A stretch of 8,611 nucleotides of DNA. It comes from Gammaproteobacteria bacterium. GTDB lineage: Bacteria > Pseudomonadota > Gammaproteobacteria > Pseudomonadales > Azotimanducaceae. Of the stretch, positions 1-6,426 are shown piece by piece (positions within the stretch are counted from its first letter, which is position 1; the number at the start of each line of letters is the position of its first letter). The position numbers and the translations under genes were made by a program. The DNA lies in the NCBI GenBank assembly GCA_002708205.1, contig PAMR01000043.1, positions 5,154-13,764 on the forward strand, read 5' to 3'. The notes under the pieces were generated by a model. It was not told the origin of the DNA. It saw only the letters and a list, made by a program, of their open reading frames with translations, and did no database searches.

Positions 1-4
1 TAAA

Positions 5-1402
5 CTATTTTAATCCTCTAACGTAATCGAGCGTATCGGCTAATGCCAAATCGAATTTGCTAAAAAGCTCTTCGATTTGTTTATCGTCGATGATCAACGG
101 AGGACAGAAGGCGATAGCCTCTCCAGGCAGTGCCCTGACAATTAATCCATGCTCAGCGCACCGCGCCATACAATAGTTCGCCACGCCATCTTTCGGATCA
201 AAGGGCGTCCGATGAGCACTATCGGGGACCAATTCAACTGCTCCGATCAGACCAGCGCCCCGAACCTCTCCAACGATGGGATGGCCTCGATAAGTCGCCA
301 GTCGATCTTGGAAAGGTGTGCCCATACGAGCGGCATGCCCAAATATATCTCGCTCCTGCATTAACTCAAGATTACGCAAAGCTACTGCAGCACAAACCGG
401 ATGGCCGGAATAGGTAAATCCATGGGCAAAATTTCCAAGCTCAGAACTAGCCTCCACAAAAGGCTCGTACATAAACTCCGGAATAATCACCGCACTAATT
501 GGTAGATATGCGCTTGAAATTGCTTTTGCCACAGACATAGTCGTTGGCTCAAAGCCCATAGTTGTGCACCCGAAAGCGTTACCAGTACGGCCAAAACCGC
601 AAATTACCTCATCATCGATAAAGTGAATATCGTACTTATTCAATACGGACTGTACGCGCTCGTAATAACCGTTCGGAGGAACAATGACACCCGCCACACC
701 TAATATCGGTTCAGCAATAAAGGCAGAGACAGTCTCCGGACCTTCACTGATGATCAATTCCTCCAAGTTGTTAACAATACGTTCAACAAATTGAGACTCC
801 GTCTCACCTTCTTCATGCCCGCGATAATAATGTGGATTATCAGTATGCAAGACTCCTTGCAAAGGCAGATCAAAGGCTCGGTGAAATGGCGGTAGTCCCG
901 TCAAACTTCCGCTAGCAACGGTAACGCCATGATACCCGCCGCGCCTTGATATAATCTTCTTCTTCTCTGCAGAACCTGTGAGATTTCGGTAGTACCACTG
1001 TAGTTTCATTTGCGTATCGTTGGCGTCCGAGCCCGTCAAACCAAAAAATATCCGACCAGCATCAAAAGGCATCATTTCTTTTAGCTTTTCAGCTAACAAG
1101 ACACTGGGCTCGTTCGTCTTTCCAGCAAAGAGCTGTGAATAAGATAATTTTTCAAGTTGAGCACGGCCCGCTTCTACGAGCTCTTCTTCACCGTACCCTA
1201 GAGCAGTACACCAAAGTCCAGCCATCCCCTCGATGTACTGCTTTCCCTGGTTGTCCCACAAATAAACGCCTTTGGCTTTTACATGAACCGACGGTCCATC
1301 GCGATGCAAAAGACCCAAATTAGAATTCGGGTGTAGTAGGTGTTCCAGATCCCGAGACTCTATAGAACCTGGGGGATACTCGTTGTGTAGAGAGTCGTTC
1401 AT
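5..1402 (-). CDS. class III PLP-dependent omega-transaminase
   Basis: A 465-residue fold-type I aminotransferase of class III, the omega-transaminase / amine:pyruvate group. Such cytosolic enzymes move an amino group from an amine or omega-amino acid to pyruvate or another keto acid using pyridoxal phosphate. Visible marks are the N-terminal GVYLWDNQGK and GMAGLWC segments (about 45-65), the phosphate-binding GSDANDT (124-130), the cofactor-stacking GGYHG (155-159), the DDEVICGFGRTG block with the pyridine-nitrogen Asp264, the Schiff-base Lys293 in SVAKAISSAYLPI, HGFTYSGHP (327-335) and Arg423 in IVRALPG, a likely carboxylate-gating arginine. Length is normal for the family and both ends are present, with TAG at positions 5-7. 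The ATG at 1400-1402 has only a weak purine-rich stretch (AAAGAA) upstream. It is divergent from the CoA-transferase gene. Family is secure; the amine substrate (putrescine-like, aromatic or other) is not determinable. Confidence 0.95.
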   Translation of the reverse strand: MNDSLHNEYPPGSIESRDLEHLLHPNSNLGLLHRDGPSVHVKAKGVYLWDNQGKQYIEGMAGLWCTALGYGEEELVEAGRAQLEKLSYSQLFAGKTNEPSVLLAEKLKEMMPFDAGRIFFGLTGSDANDTQMKLQWYYRNLTGSAEKKKIISRRGGYHGVTVASGSLTGLPPFHRAFDLPLQGVLHTDNPHYYRGHEEGETESQFVERIVNNLEELIISEGPETVSAFIAEPILGVAGVIVPPNGYYERVQSVLNKYDIHFIDDEVICGFGRTGNAFGCTTMGFEPTTMSVAKAISSAYLPISAVIIPEFMYEPFVEASSELGNFAHGFTYSGHPVCAAVALRNLELMQERDIFGHAARMGTPFQDRLATYRGHPIVGEVRGAGLIGAVELVPDSAHRTPFDPKDGVANYCMARCAEHGLIVRALPGEAIAFCPPLIIDDKQIEELFSKFDLALADTLDYVRGLK

Positions 1403-1630
1403 ATATTCTTTATCTATCTTTAATTACTACCAAAACTATCACGATCAACCCTGACCTATACCTGGACAAAATTTCGTCGGTATAACTCATATCAATGCCA
1501 TTCGAACATGCGCCGTACAAGTGTCTCAGTTTTTGCTAGGTCTGGTCGAGCAATTAGTGCGACTTAATGTTTGACAAGTCAGCAACCAATGACAAAAGTG
1601 ATAGCTAAATTACTTATTGGAATCTAATTT
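1403..1630. promoter_or_regulatory. divergent intergenic control region
   Basis: This 228-bp gap separates the start codons of the minus-strand transaminase and the plus-strand CoA-transferase, so promoters for both genes should lie here. I see an operator-like dyad at 1457-1484 (listed separately). A consensus TTGACA stands at 1571-1576, but no good -10 box follows at 16-18 bp. TGACAA occurs as a direct repeat (1572-1577 and 1590-1595, 18 bp apart), and TGACAAGTCA (1572-1581) is a small dyad. No convincing small ORF or RNA gene was seen. The CoA-transferase has only a weak GGAA (1619-1622) as ribosome-binding site. Its role as a control region is inferred from the divergent layout. Confidence 0.55.
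1457..1484. promoter_or_regulatory. operator-like inverted repeat
   Basis: A nested dyad: outer arms TATACC (1457-1462) and GGTATA (1479-1484) surround the near-palindrome GACAAAATTTCGTC (1465-1478), which has a single mismatched pair. The outer arms are offset by one base from the inner centre because two extra bases (TG) sit on one side. It lies between two divergent metabolic genes, about 55 bp upstream of the transaminase start and about 146 bp upstream of the CoA-transferase start. That location fits a regulator binding site. No cognate regulator gene is adjacent, so the role is inference. Confidence 0.35.
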
Positions 1631-2809
1631 ATGCCTGGTTCACTTGAAGGTATACGCGTTATCGATCTGACCACGATTTATTCGGGACCGATTTGCACTT
1701 CCATACTTGGCGATCAAGGTGCCGACATCATTAAAGTGGAATCTCCCGACGGAGATTGGATGCGAGTACCCATAGCTCAACAACGAAACGGCGTGAGCGG
1801 TGCTTTTGCCATGATGAACCGCAATAAACGCTCCATCGTCATTAATTTGAGGACGAACGAAGGACAACAAATCCTCAAAAAATTAGTCGAACAATCCGAC
1901 GTCCTCGTTGAAAACTTTCGTCCTGGAGTTATGAAACGATTAGGCCTTGGTTACGAATCGCTAAAGTCTATTAATAAAAAGCTGATCTACGCTTCTATCA
2001 ATGGATTCGGTGAAGAAGGGCCTTATGTCGAACGACGGGTCTATGACGCCGTCATTCAAGCGGTTTCTGGAATGGGTGCACTGCAAGCAGATCCGTCAGT
2101 CGATCAACCAATTTTTATCAACCAACTGATTTGCGACAAATTAACTTCCGTGACTGCTGCTCAGGTAATCTCGTCGGCACTCGTGGCTCGAGAACGATCG
2201 GGTATTGGTCAACAAGTACAGATATCTATGCTAGACGCGAGCCTTTTTTTCCTTTGGCCGGATGCCATGCTTAATTTCACGTTCGTGGGCGATGATGTCC
2301 CAAAATCTCCTTATGGGTCCCACGCTATCTTTGTTCGAAAAACAAAAGATGGCTACGTTTGTACAATGCCCGTTAAAGAACCTGATTGGTTGGGACTTTT
2401 CCGAGCTTTGGATTTACCTAACCTACTCGACGACGACCGGTTTGGTGATCAACATCCGGTAGGAGGTGACCTTTGGCAAAAAACAATCAATGAAGCCTAC
2501 CTACAATTTACGACTAACGAATTAATGCCGCGGCTGGAAAAAAATGAGGTTCCTTGTGCCAAGATCAATGCACGCCCTGATGTAATCAATGATCCACAGG
2601 TAAAAGCTATGGGTTCTCTAATAGAATTCGAGCATCCTATTGGGGGTCCTATGAGACAACCCAGACCGCCCGGACGTTTCAGCGAAACTCCCGCTAACAT
2701 AAGTCGTACATCGCCAGAACTAGGACAACAGACAAGGGAGATACTTCAAGAATTTGGCTACGACGATGGCACAATTACGGAACTGCGATCAAAAAAAGTG
2801 GTTCGTTAA
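1631..2809 (+). CDS. CaiB/BaiF family CoA-transferase
   Basis: A 392-residue family III CoA-transferase, the group that includes formyl-CoA transferase and CaiB. These cytosolic enzymes move CoA between carboxylic acids through an aspartyl-CoA anhydride. The opening LEGIRVIDLTTIYSGP (5-20), LGDQGADIIKVESPDGD (26-42), NRNKRSIVINLR (63-74) and the block VLVENFRPGVMKRLGLGYESL (91-111) are classic family signatures. The SG/GIGQQVQISMLDA stretch (190-203) is the usual region after the catalytic aspartate. Asp169 in ICDKLTS aligns by context with the catalytic Asp of formyl-CoA transferase. Length is typical and the gene looks intact. It starts at ATG 1631 after a weak GGAA and ends convergently with the next aminotransferase, sharing TTAA. 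Substrate acids are unknown; nearby aminotransferases suggest a CoA step in degradation of an amine or omega-amino acid, which is inference. Confidence 0.94.
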   Translation: MPGSLEGIRVIDLTTIYSGPICTSILGDQGADIIKVESPDGDWMRVPIAQQRNGVSGAFAMMNRNKRSIVINLRTNEGQQILKKLVEQSDVLVENFRPGVMKRLGLGYESLKSINKKLIYASINGFGEEGPYVERRVYDAVIQAVSGMGALQADPSVDQPIFINQLICDKLTSVTAAQVISSALVARERSGIGQQVQISMLDASLFFLWPDAMLNFTFVGDDVPKSPYGSHAIFVRKTKDGYVCTMPVKEPDWLGLFRALDLPNLLDDDRFGDQHPVGGDLWQKTINEAYLQFTTNELMPRLEKNEVPCAKINARPDVINDPQVKAMGSLIEFEHPIGGPMRQPRPPGRFSETPANISRTSPELGQQTREILQEFGYDDGTITELRSKKVVR

Positions 2810-4128
2810 CGCACTTGATCTAGAGCATTCCCTAGAGTCTCGATGAGGTGGCTGACTTCACTTTCCTGAATGATGAGAGGGGGTGCCAAGGCGATAATAT
2901 CGGCTGTCGCCCTCACCAAAAGGCCGTTATCAAAAGCGAGTTTAAAGATATCGGCAGCCCGAGCTGAAGGATTCTCTGGTCGAGGCTCTAATTCAATCGC
3001 TCCTACTAAACCGAGATTTCGTATATCAATCACATTGGGTTTCTCACTTAAACTATGTATAGCGTCCTCCCATATACTTTCAAGTATTTGGACTCTGTTA
3101 AACAATCCCTCATCGGCATACACATCGAGAGTGGCGTGAGCCGCCGCTGTTGCAAGAGGATGGCCTGAATACGTATAGCCGTGAAAAAATTCAATGCCTG
3201 AAGGCGAGCTATCGATAATGGTCCTACGAATTTCGTTGTCGACCAGTACTGCGCCCATTGGCACAGTACCACTGGTAAGCCCTTTCGCTACACAAATTAT
3301 ATCTGGTGAAATGCCAAACCGTTCCGCTGCGGTAGCGTATCCTAATCTGCCGAAGGCGCTGATTACCTCATCAAAAATCAACAGTATTCCATGTCGACGT
3401 GTTATCTCCCGAAGGCGCTCTAGGTAACCTACAGGAGGGAGAAGTACGCCCGCTGATCCTGCAAACGGTTCCACTATTACAGCGGCAATAGTCGAGGGAT
3501 GATTGGTCACAATAACACGTTCTAGATCGTCAGCCAGTTCAGCACCCCATTGAGGCTGTCCCCTACTAAAAGATTGCCTCTCTAGATCCACCGAATCTCT
3601 AAAATGGAGCGTTCCCGCTAGGAGTGAACCGACCGCTTTTCGATTATTACCGATCCCTCCGATACTCGTCCCGCCAAACCCAGATCCGTGATATCCACGC
3701 TGACGCCCGATCAAACGTGTTCGATGTCCTTCACCCCGAGCATGGTGGTATCCGAGAGCCATTTTCAAAGCGGTATCTACTGATTCGGAACCAGAGTTGG
3801 TAAAAAAAACAGAATCAATACCCTCTGGTGCAAGGCGCGCCAATCTCTCCGCAAGCCGAAAGGTTGCCGGATAACCGATTTGAAAGGCAGTTGAATAATC
3901 CAATTCAGCTGCTTGTTCTTGGATAGCTTTAACGATGTGGGGGTGGCAGTGACCGGCGTTACAGCACCATAGACCGGAAATACCGTCCATCACCTGATCT
4001 CCACCAGTCGTCGTATAGTACATTCCCTTCGCAGTAGCTAACATACGAGGATCATTTTTGAACTCTCGGTTGCTTGTGAAAGGCATCCAGTACGCATCCA
4101 TAGCGGTGTCGTTATGTGTATTACTCAT
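2806..4128 (-). CDS. class III aminotransferase, omega-amino acid (beta-alanine):pyruvate type
   Basis: A 440-residue class III PLP aminotransferase. Its N-terminus (DAYWMPFTSNREFKNDPRML, 11-30, then SGLWCCNAGH and LDYSTAFQIGYP) closely follows the Pseudomonas omega-amino acid:pyruvate aminotransferase pattern as I remember it. That enzyme converts beta-alanine and pyruvate to malonate semialdehyde and alanine. Key elements are NSGSESVDTALKMA (111-124), RGYHG (144-148), VEPFAGSAGVLLPP (219-232), IFDEVISAFGRLG with Asp253, the Schiff-base Lys282 in VAKGLTSGTVPMGAV, HGYTYSGHP (316-324), NVIDIRNLGLVGAIEL (365-380) and Arg406. The gene is complete. The ATG at 4126-4128 has no close Shine-Dalgarno sequence, and an in-frame TAG at 4162-4164 leaves no other standard start. 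Product alanine could link to the nearby alanine racemase. Family is near certain; beta-alanine preference is likely, not proven. Confidence 0.94.
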   Translation of the reverse strand: MSNTHNDTAMDAYWMPFTSNREFKNDPRMLATAKGMYYTTTGGDQVMDGISGLWCCNAGHCHPHIVKAIQEQAAELDYSTAFQIGYPATFRLAERLARLAPEGIDSVFFTNSGSESVDTALKMALGYHHARGEGHRTRLIGRQRGYHGSGFGGTSIGGIGNNRKAVGSLLAGTLHFRDSVDLERQSFSRGQPQWGAELADDLERVIVTNHPSTIAAVIVEPFAGSAGVLLPPVGYLERLREITRRHGILLIFDEVISAFGRLGYATAAERFGISPDIICVAKGLTSGTVPMGAVLVDNEIRRTIIDSSPSGIEFFHGYTYSGHPLATAAAHATLDVYADEGLFNRVQILESIWEDAIHSLSEKPNVIDIRNLGLVGAIELEPRPENPSARAADIFKLAFDNGLLVRATADIIALAPPLIIQESEVSHLIETLGNALDQVR

Positions 4129-4169
4129 AAAATAATGTCCGCTACAGCAATCTGCCCGCGACTATTCAC
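4125..4169 (-). CDS. possible 14-codon leader ORF before the aminotransferase
   Basis: A GTG at 4167-4169 opens a 14-residue frame (MNSRGQIAVADIIL) whose TGA overlaps the ATG of the downstream aminotransferase in an ATGA junction. The GTG is embedded in a perfect GGAGGTGA (4166-4173 on this strand), which is too close to serve it in the ordinary way. It may be a leader peptide coupling translation to the aminotransferase, or a chance frame. The main support is the exact ATGA overlap together with the lack of a usual ribosome-binding site near the aminotransferase ATG. Confidence 0.2.
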   Translation of the reverse strand: MNSRGQIAVADIIL

Positions 4170-4177
4170 CTCCCCCC
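4137..4177 (-). promoter_or_regulatory. strong but distant Shine-Dalgarno with intervening hairpin
   Basis: On the minus strand a G6 run leads into GGAGGTGA (4166-4173), a full match to the anti-Shine-Dalgarno core. It lies 37 bases before the ATG at 4128, much further than the normal 5-9. The stretch between can fold: GTC (4162-4160) pairs with GAC (4139-4137), GC with GC, and CAG with CTG around an ATTG loop. Looping this out shortens the gap to about 11 bases. Either the hairpin bridges the site or the site serves a leader frame. The fold is imperfect and the role is inference. Confidence 0.3.
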
Positions 4178-4189
4178 ATATCCACTACA

Positions 4190-4203
4190 CACGTACGTAC
4201 GTG
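4190..4203. repeat. perfect 14-bp palindrome of ACGT units
   Basis: CACGTACGTACGTG is a perfect palindrome made of three tandem ACGT tetramers flanked by C and G. It lies in the 126-bp gap between the dehydrogenase stop and the aminotransferase start, about 62 bp upstream of the latter's ATG. A symmetric element at this place may bind a dimeric regulator or be a tetranucleotide slip product. A further CACG occurs at 4208-4211. Confidence 0.5.
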
Positions 4204-4254
4204 CTTTCACGTTAAGAACACACATCCATTTAGGAATTAGTATTGATAATCAAA

Positions 4255-5067
4255 CTAAATAATATCGATAGGCTGAAGCCCAAATTCCTCTATGACCTGA
4301 TCAGCGTAATCAATTCGACCAGTTATTTTGCTCGCATCCCCATAACAGAGCCTCAGACAAGCCTCAGCCATATGCTCCACAGGAGTCACGCGGTCTTCGT
4401 TATTCTCATTGATGAGTTTATGGTGAACCACACCAGGTGTAGCGACTAGACCTGGAGAAATCACATTCACACCTACTCCTTTGCCGAACATCTCCTGTGC
4501 CAAGCCCGTAGTACATCGCTCAAGTGCCGCTTTGCACATGCCATATACTGTTCCCCCATGACCACCGGGCGTCTTCGCTTCCGGATGAATCGCTGCGTGT
4601 GAAGAAATATTCAATATCCAACCATCTCCACGCTCAATCATCGAAGGCAAACACATTTGTGCGAGCTCGAAGGGAGCCCAAACTTGTACATCCATCATTG
4701 TTCGAAAACGTTTTTCTGAAAAATCCACAACCGGTACAAACCAAGTTACCGCCGCATTATTTACGAGAATATCTACCGGTCCGTATGCCGCTTCTGCTTC
4801 CTTGATCAAATTCTGTCGATCTTCAGCCTGGGCCAAATCTGCTTTGATAGCTATTGCTTCGCCACCCGCATCGGAGATAACTCGCACAGTATCTTTAATG
4901 GTTCCTTCGAGAAAATGATCAGAGGCTTCTACTGTCCGTGCTGAAACTACCACTTTAGCTCCTTCCATCGCATAGCGTTTCGCTATGAACTCGCCGATGC
5001 CTCGGCTTGCTCCTGTGACTACGGCGACTTTTCCGGCTAGCAGACCGTCTTTGTTTATCTGCGGCAT
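4255..5067 (-). CDS. short-chain dehydrogenase/reductase (SDR)
   Basis: A 270-residue classical SDR, predicted to be a cytosolic NAD(P)-dependent oxidoreductase acting on an alcohol or carbonyl. It shows the Rossmann TGASRGIG (18-25), an Asp-Leu after beta-4 (KADLAQ, 75-80), VDILVNNAA (98-106), ILNISSHAA with the catalytic Ser at 155 or 156, and YGMCK (Tyr175, Lys179). SPGLVATPG (204-212) follows. Arg22 and Arg44 (SARTVE) favour NADP(H). About 18 residues separate the Ser and Tyr, slightly more than usual because of a HPEAKTPGGHGG insert. The position that normally carries the structural Asn of the catalytic tetrad reads VQVWAPF, with Gln128. The ATG at 5065-5067 is preceded by AAAGGGA (5074-5080), a reasonable ribosome-binding site, and a sigma-70-like promoter lies further upstream. 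It precedes the aminotransferase on the same strand, but a 126-bp gap makes operon membership uncertain. Substrate unknown. Confidence 0.93.
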   Translation of the reverse strand: MPQINKDGLLAGKVAVVTGASRGIGEFIAKRYAMEGAKVVVSARTVEASDHFLEGTIKDTVRVISDAGGEAIAIKADLAQAEDRQNLIKEAEAAYGPVDILVNNAAVTWFVPVVDFSEKRFRTMMDVQVWAPFELAQMCLPSMIERGDGWILNISSHAAIHPEAKTPGGHGGTVYGMCKAALERCTTGLAQEMFGKGVGVNVISPGLVATPGVVHHKLINENNEDRVTPVEHMAEACLRLCYGDASKITGRIDYADQVIEEFGLQPIDII

Positions 5068-5105
5068 AATTTTTCCCTTTATTGATTCATTTCTGTATAG
5101 ACACG

Positions 5106-5134
5106 ATCATAGCTAGGAGCAAACATCAACCCAA
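5106..5134 (-). promoter_or_regulatory. candidate sigma-70 promoter for the SDR gene
   Basis: Read on the minus strand, TTGGGT (5134-5129) is followed after exactly 17 bp by TATGAT (5111-5106), which matches the TATAAT consensus at five of six bases. Transcription would start near 5099, giving a leader of about 30 bases with the AAAGGGA ribosome-binding site inside it. The -35 box is weak. This suggests the SDR gene can be transcribed apart from alr. Confidence 0.45.
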
Positions 5135-5186
5135 CAATAGATTCCTGCCTAATAAAATTTAGTCTTTACCTCACAGAATAATGACA

Positions 5187-6239
5187 TCAGACATACACGC
5201 GGGAAACGCGTTTATTAATGCCCGTCAATACTTCGTACGAAATAGTGTTACTTTGCATAGCCACTTGTTCGATACTGATCGAATCACCGAAGAATTCGAC
5301 CCAATCACCCACTTTTACCTGCGGCGCTTTCGATATGTCTACATGCGTTAGGTCCATCGCAATTCGTCCGATTATGGGTAAGTGAACTCCGCTGTATGCG
5401 ACAGCGCCTACGTTGGACAACATCCGTGGAATGCCATCTGCATAGCCACATCCAACGACCGCCAATTTCATGTCCCTATCGGCTTGGTATTCAGCTCCGT
5501 AACCAATGTAATCCCCCTTCTTTATCTTCCGCGTCTGAATTACCTGGGCTTCCAAAACACCTACGCAGTCCATTGGATTAGATCCTCCAGCGTAAGGGTT
5601 ACCCCCATACAAACCAATTCCGGGTCTCACTAAGTGACCCTGTGTCGCGGGACCATTAAGAATCCCTGCCGAGTTTCCAATGCTCGTTTGAATCTCTCCT
5701 AAGCCTGCACATGCAATTTGAAATCGGTCGACTTGTTGCTGATTCATCGGGTGATGCGGCACATCCGCACACGCGAGATGCGTCATCACGAGTTGCAGTT
5801 GAATAGCACGAGTATTGATCAATGTTATCTCGTCGTGCGGGATACCTAAGCGATTCATTCCGGTATCAATATGTAGGGCTGCAGGCAATCCGTCGCCTAG
5901 GCGTTCCCATCGATCTACCTGCAATTCGTCATTGAGGACGGGCCGTAATTGATTGATCTTGAACAGAGATACATCTTGGTCGGACAAAGGCCCGGAAAAC
6001 ACATAAATTATTTCTTGGACCTGAGCCTCTCTCAGGTTCATAGCCTCAGCTACATTCGCTGAAAAAAAGACTCGGCAACCTTCGCGAGCAAGGCGTCGTG
6101 CTACTTCGACGGCTCCCATACCATAACCGTCTGCTTTCAGAACGCCAGCAACCCTCCGAGTTTGACCCCCTAACGCGCGCACAAATTTACCGTAATTGTC
6201 GGCCAGTGCATCAAGACGAATTTTAAGACGAGAAGTCAC
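5187..6239 (-). CDS. alr: alanine racemase
   Basis: A 350-residue PLP-dependent fold-type III alanine racemase, interconverting L- and D-alanine in the cytosol for peptidoglycan or D-alanine use. The barrel begins with VAGVLKADGYGMGA and the PLP Lys35. IDTGMNRLG (124-132) carries Arg130. VRPGIGLYGGNP (204-215) binds the cofactor phosphate region, GYADGIPR (265-272) holds the second catalytic base Tyr266, and GRIAMD (291-296) and ISYEVLTGINKRVSRVYV (333-350) close the protein. The residue that is often a carbamylated Lys, just before IDTGMNR, is His123. The start is GTG (6237-6239): an in-frame TAA abuts it at 6240-6242, so no longer form is possible. No ribosome-binding site lies close by, but a purine-rich one stands before a short leader frame. 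Divergent from the XRE gene. Whether its role is biosynthetic or catabolic is open; nearby aminotransferases that yield alanine make a catabolic link conceivable. Confidence 0.97.
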   Translation of the reverse strand: MTSRLKIRLDALADNYGKFVRALGGQTRRVAGVLKADGYGMGAVEVARRLAREGCRVFFSANVAEAMNLREAQVQEIIYVFSGPLSDQDVSLFKINQLRPVLNDELQVDRWERLGDGLPAALHIDTGMNRLGIPHDEITLINTRAIQLQLVMTHLACADVPHHPMNQQQVDRFQIACAGLGEIQTSIGNSAGILNGPATQGHLVRPGIGLYGGNPYAGGSNPMDCVGVLEAQVIQTRKIKKGDYIGYGAEYQADRDMKLAVVGCGYADGIPRMLSNVGAVAYSGVHLPIIGRIAMDLTHVDISKAPQVKVGDWVEFFGDSISIEQVAMQSNTISYEVLTGINKRVSRVYV

Positions 6240-6275
6240 TTAAAAACATTCTATATTGATACTGTTACTTTTCAT
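6240..6275 (-). CDS. possible 11-codon leader ORF before alr
   Basis: An ATG at 6273-6275 opens a frame for MKSNSINIECF ending in TAA at 6240-6242, with the alr GTG following at once in the same frame. A strong purine-rich sequence, AGGAAGGGGAG (6287-6297 on this strand), lies 11 bases upstream of this ATG, whereas the alr GTG has none nearby. Ribosomes could load here, stop at TAA and restart on GTG. Alternatively this is the true alr start disrupted by a point change to TAA, though known Alr proteins usually begin near the GTG-encoded end. Short length keeps confidence low. Confidence 0.3.
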   Translation of the reverse strand: MKSNSINIECF

Positions 6276-6373
6276 CAGATATATCGCTCCCCTTCCTCAA
6301 AAAGGAAATAGCCATTTATTAGCCTCTTACGAATTGAATGTTGCCCTATATTTCGTTTAGAGACTGACTGTTC

Positions 6374-6403
6374 TTGTAAATTCAAATAAAAATCGCGTAA
6401 ATT
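6374..6403 (+). promoter_or_regulatory. candidate promoter of the XRE operon
   Basis: TTGTAA (6374-6379) and TAAATT (6398-6403) each match four of six consensus bases and are separated by 18 bp. A start near 6410 would leave a short leader of about 17 bases containing GGGGA (6417-6421), the ribosome-binding site of the XRE gene. The -10 box lies inside an imperfect dyad, GCG-TAAATTG-CGC (6395-6407), so a bound regulator here would block transcription. Autoregulation by the encoded XRE protein is inference. Confidence 0.4.
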
Positions 6404-6426
6404 GCGCTCACCATACGGGGATACGA

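Noticed and set aside
149..364. 71-codon plus-strand frame inside the first transaminase
   Set aside because: It is antisense to a clearly conserved enzyme, has no ribosome-binding site and no recognisable protein features.
1571..1611. TTGACA as the -35 box of a sigma-70 promoter for the CoA-transferase
   Set aside because: The -35 is perfect, but at 16-18 bp there is only AT-rich sequence unlike TATAAT, and TAAATT (1606-1611) is too far, so I do not call a promoter.
4243..4253. TTGATAATCAA palindrome at the 3' end of the SDR gene
   Set aside because: A short AT-rich dyad of this size is expected by chance, and it overlaps nothing else that suggests function.
4524..4805. 93-codon plus-strand frame inside the SDR gene
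   Set aside because: It lies opposite the conserved SDR core and its translation looks unstructured, with no motif.
6240..6275. alr as a pseudogene because of the in-frame TAA
   Set aside because: The conserved Alr fold begins within a few residues of the GTG and all catalytic motifs are intact, so the TAA most likely lies outside the gene.
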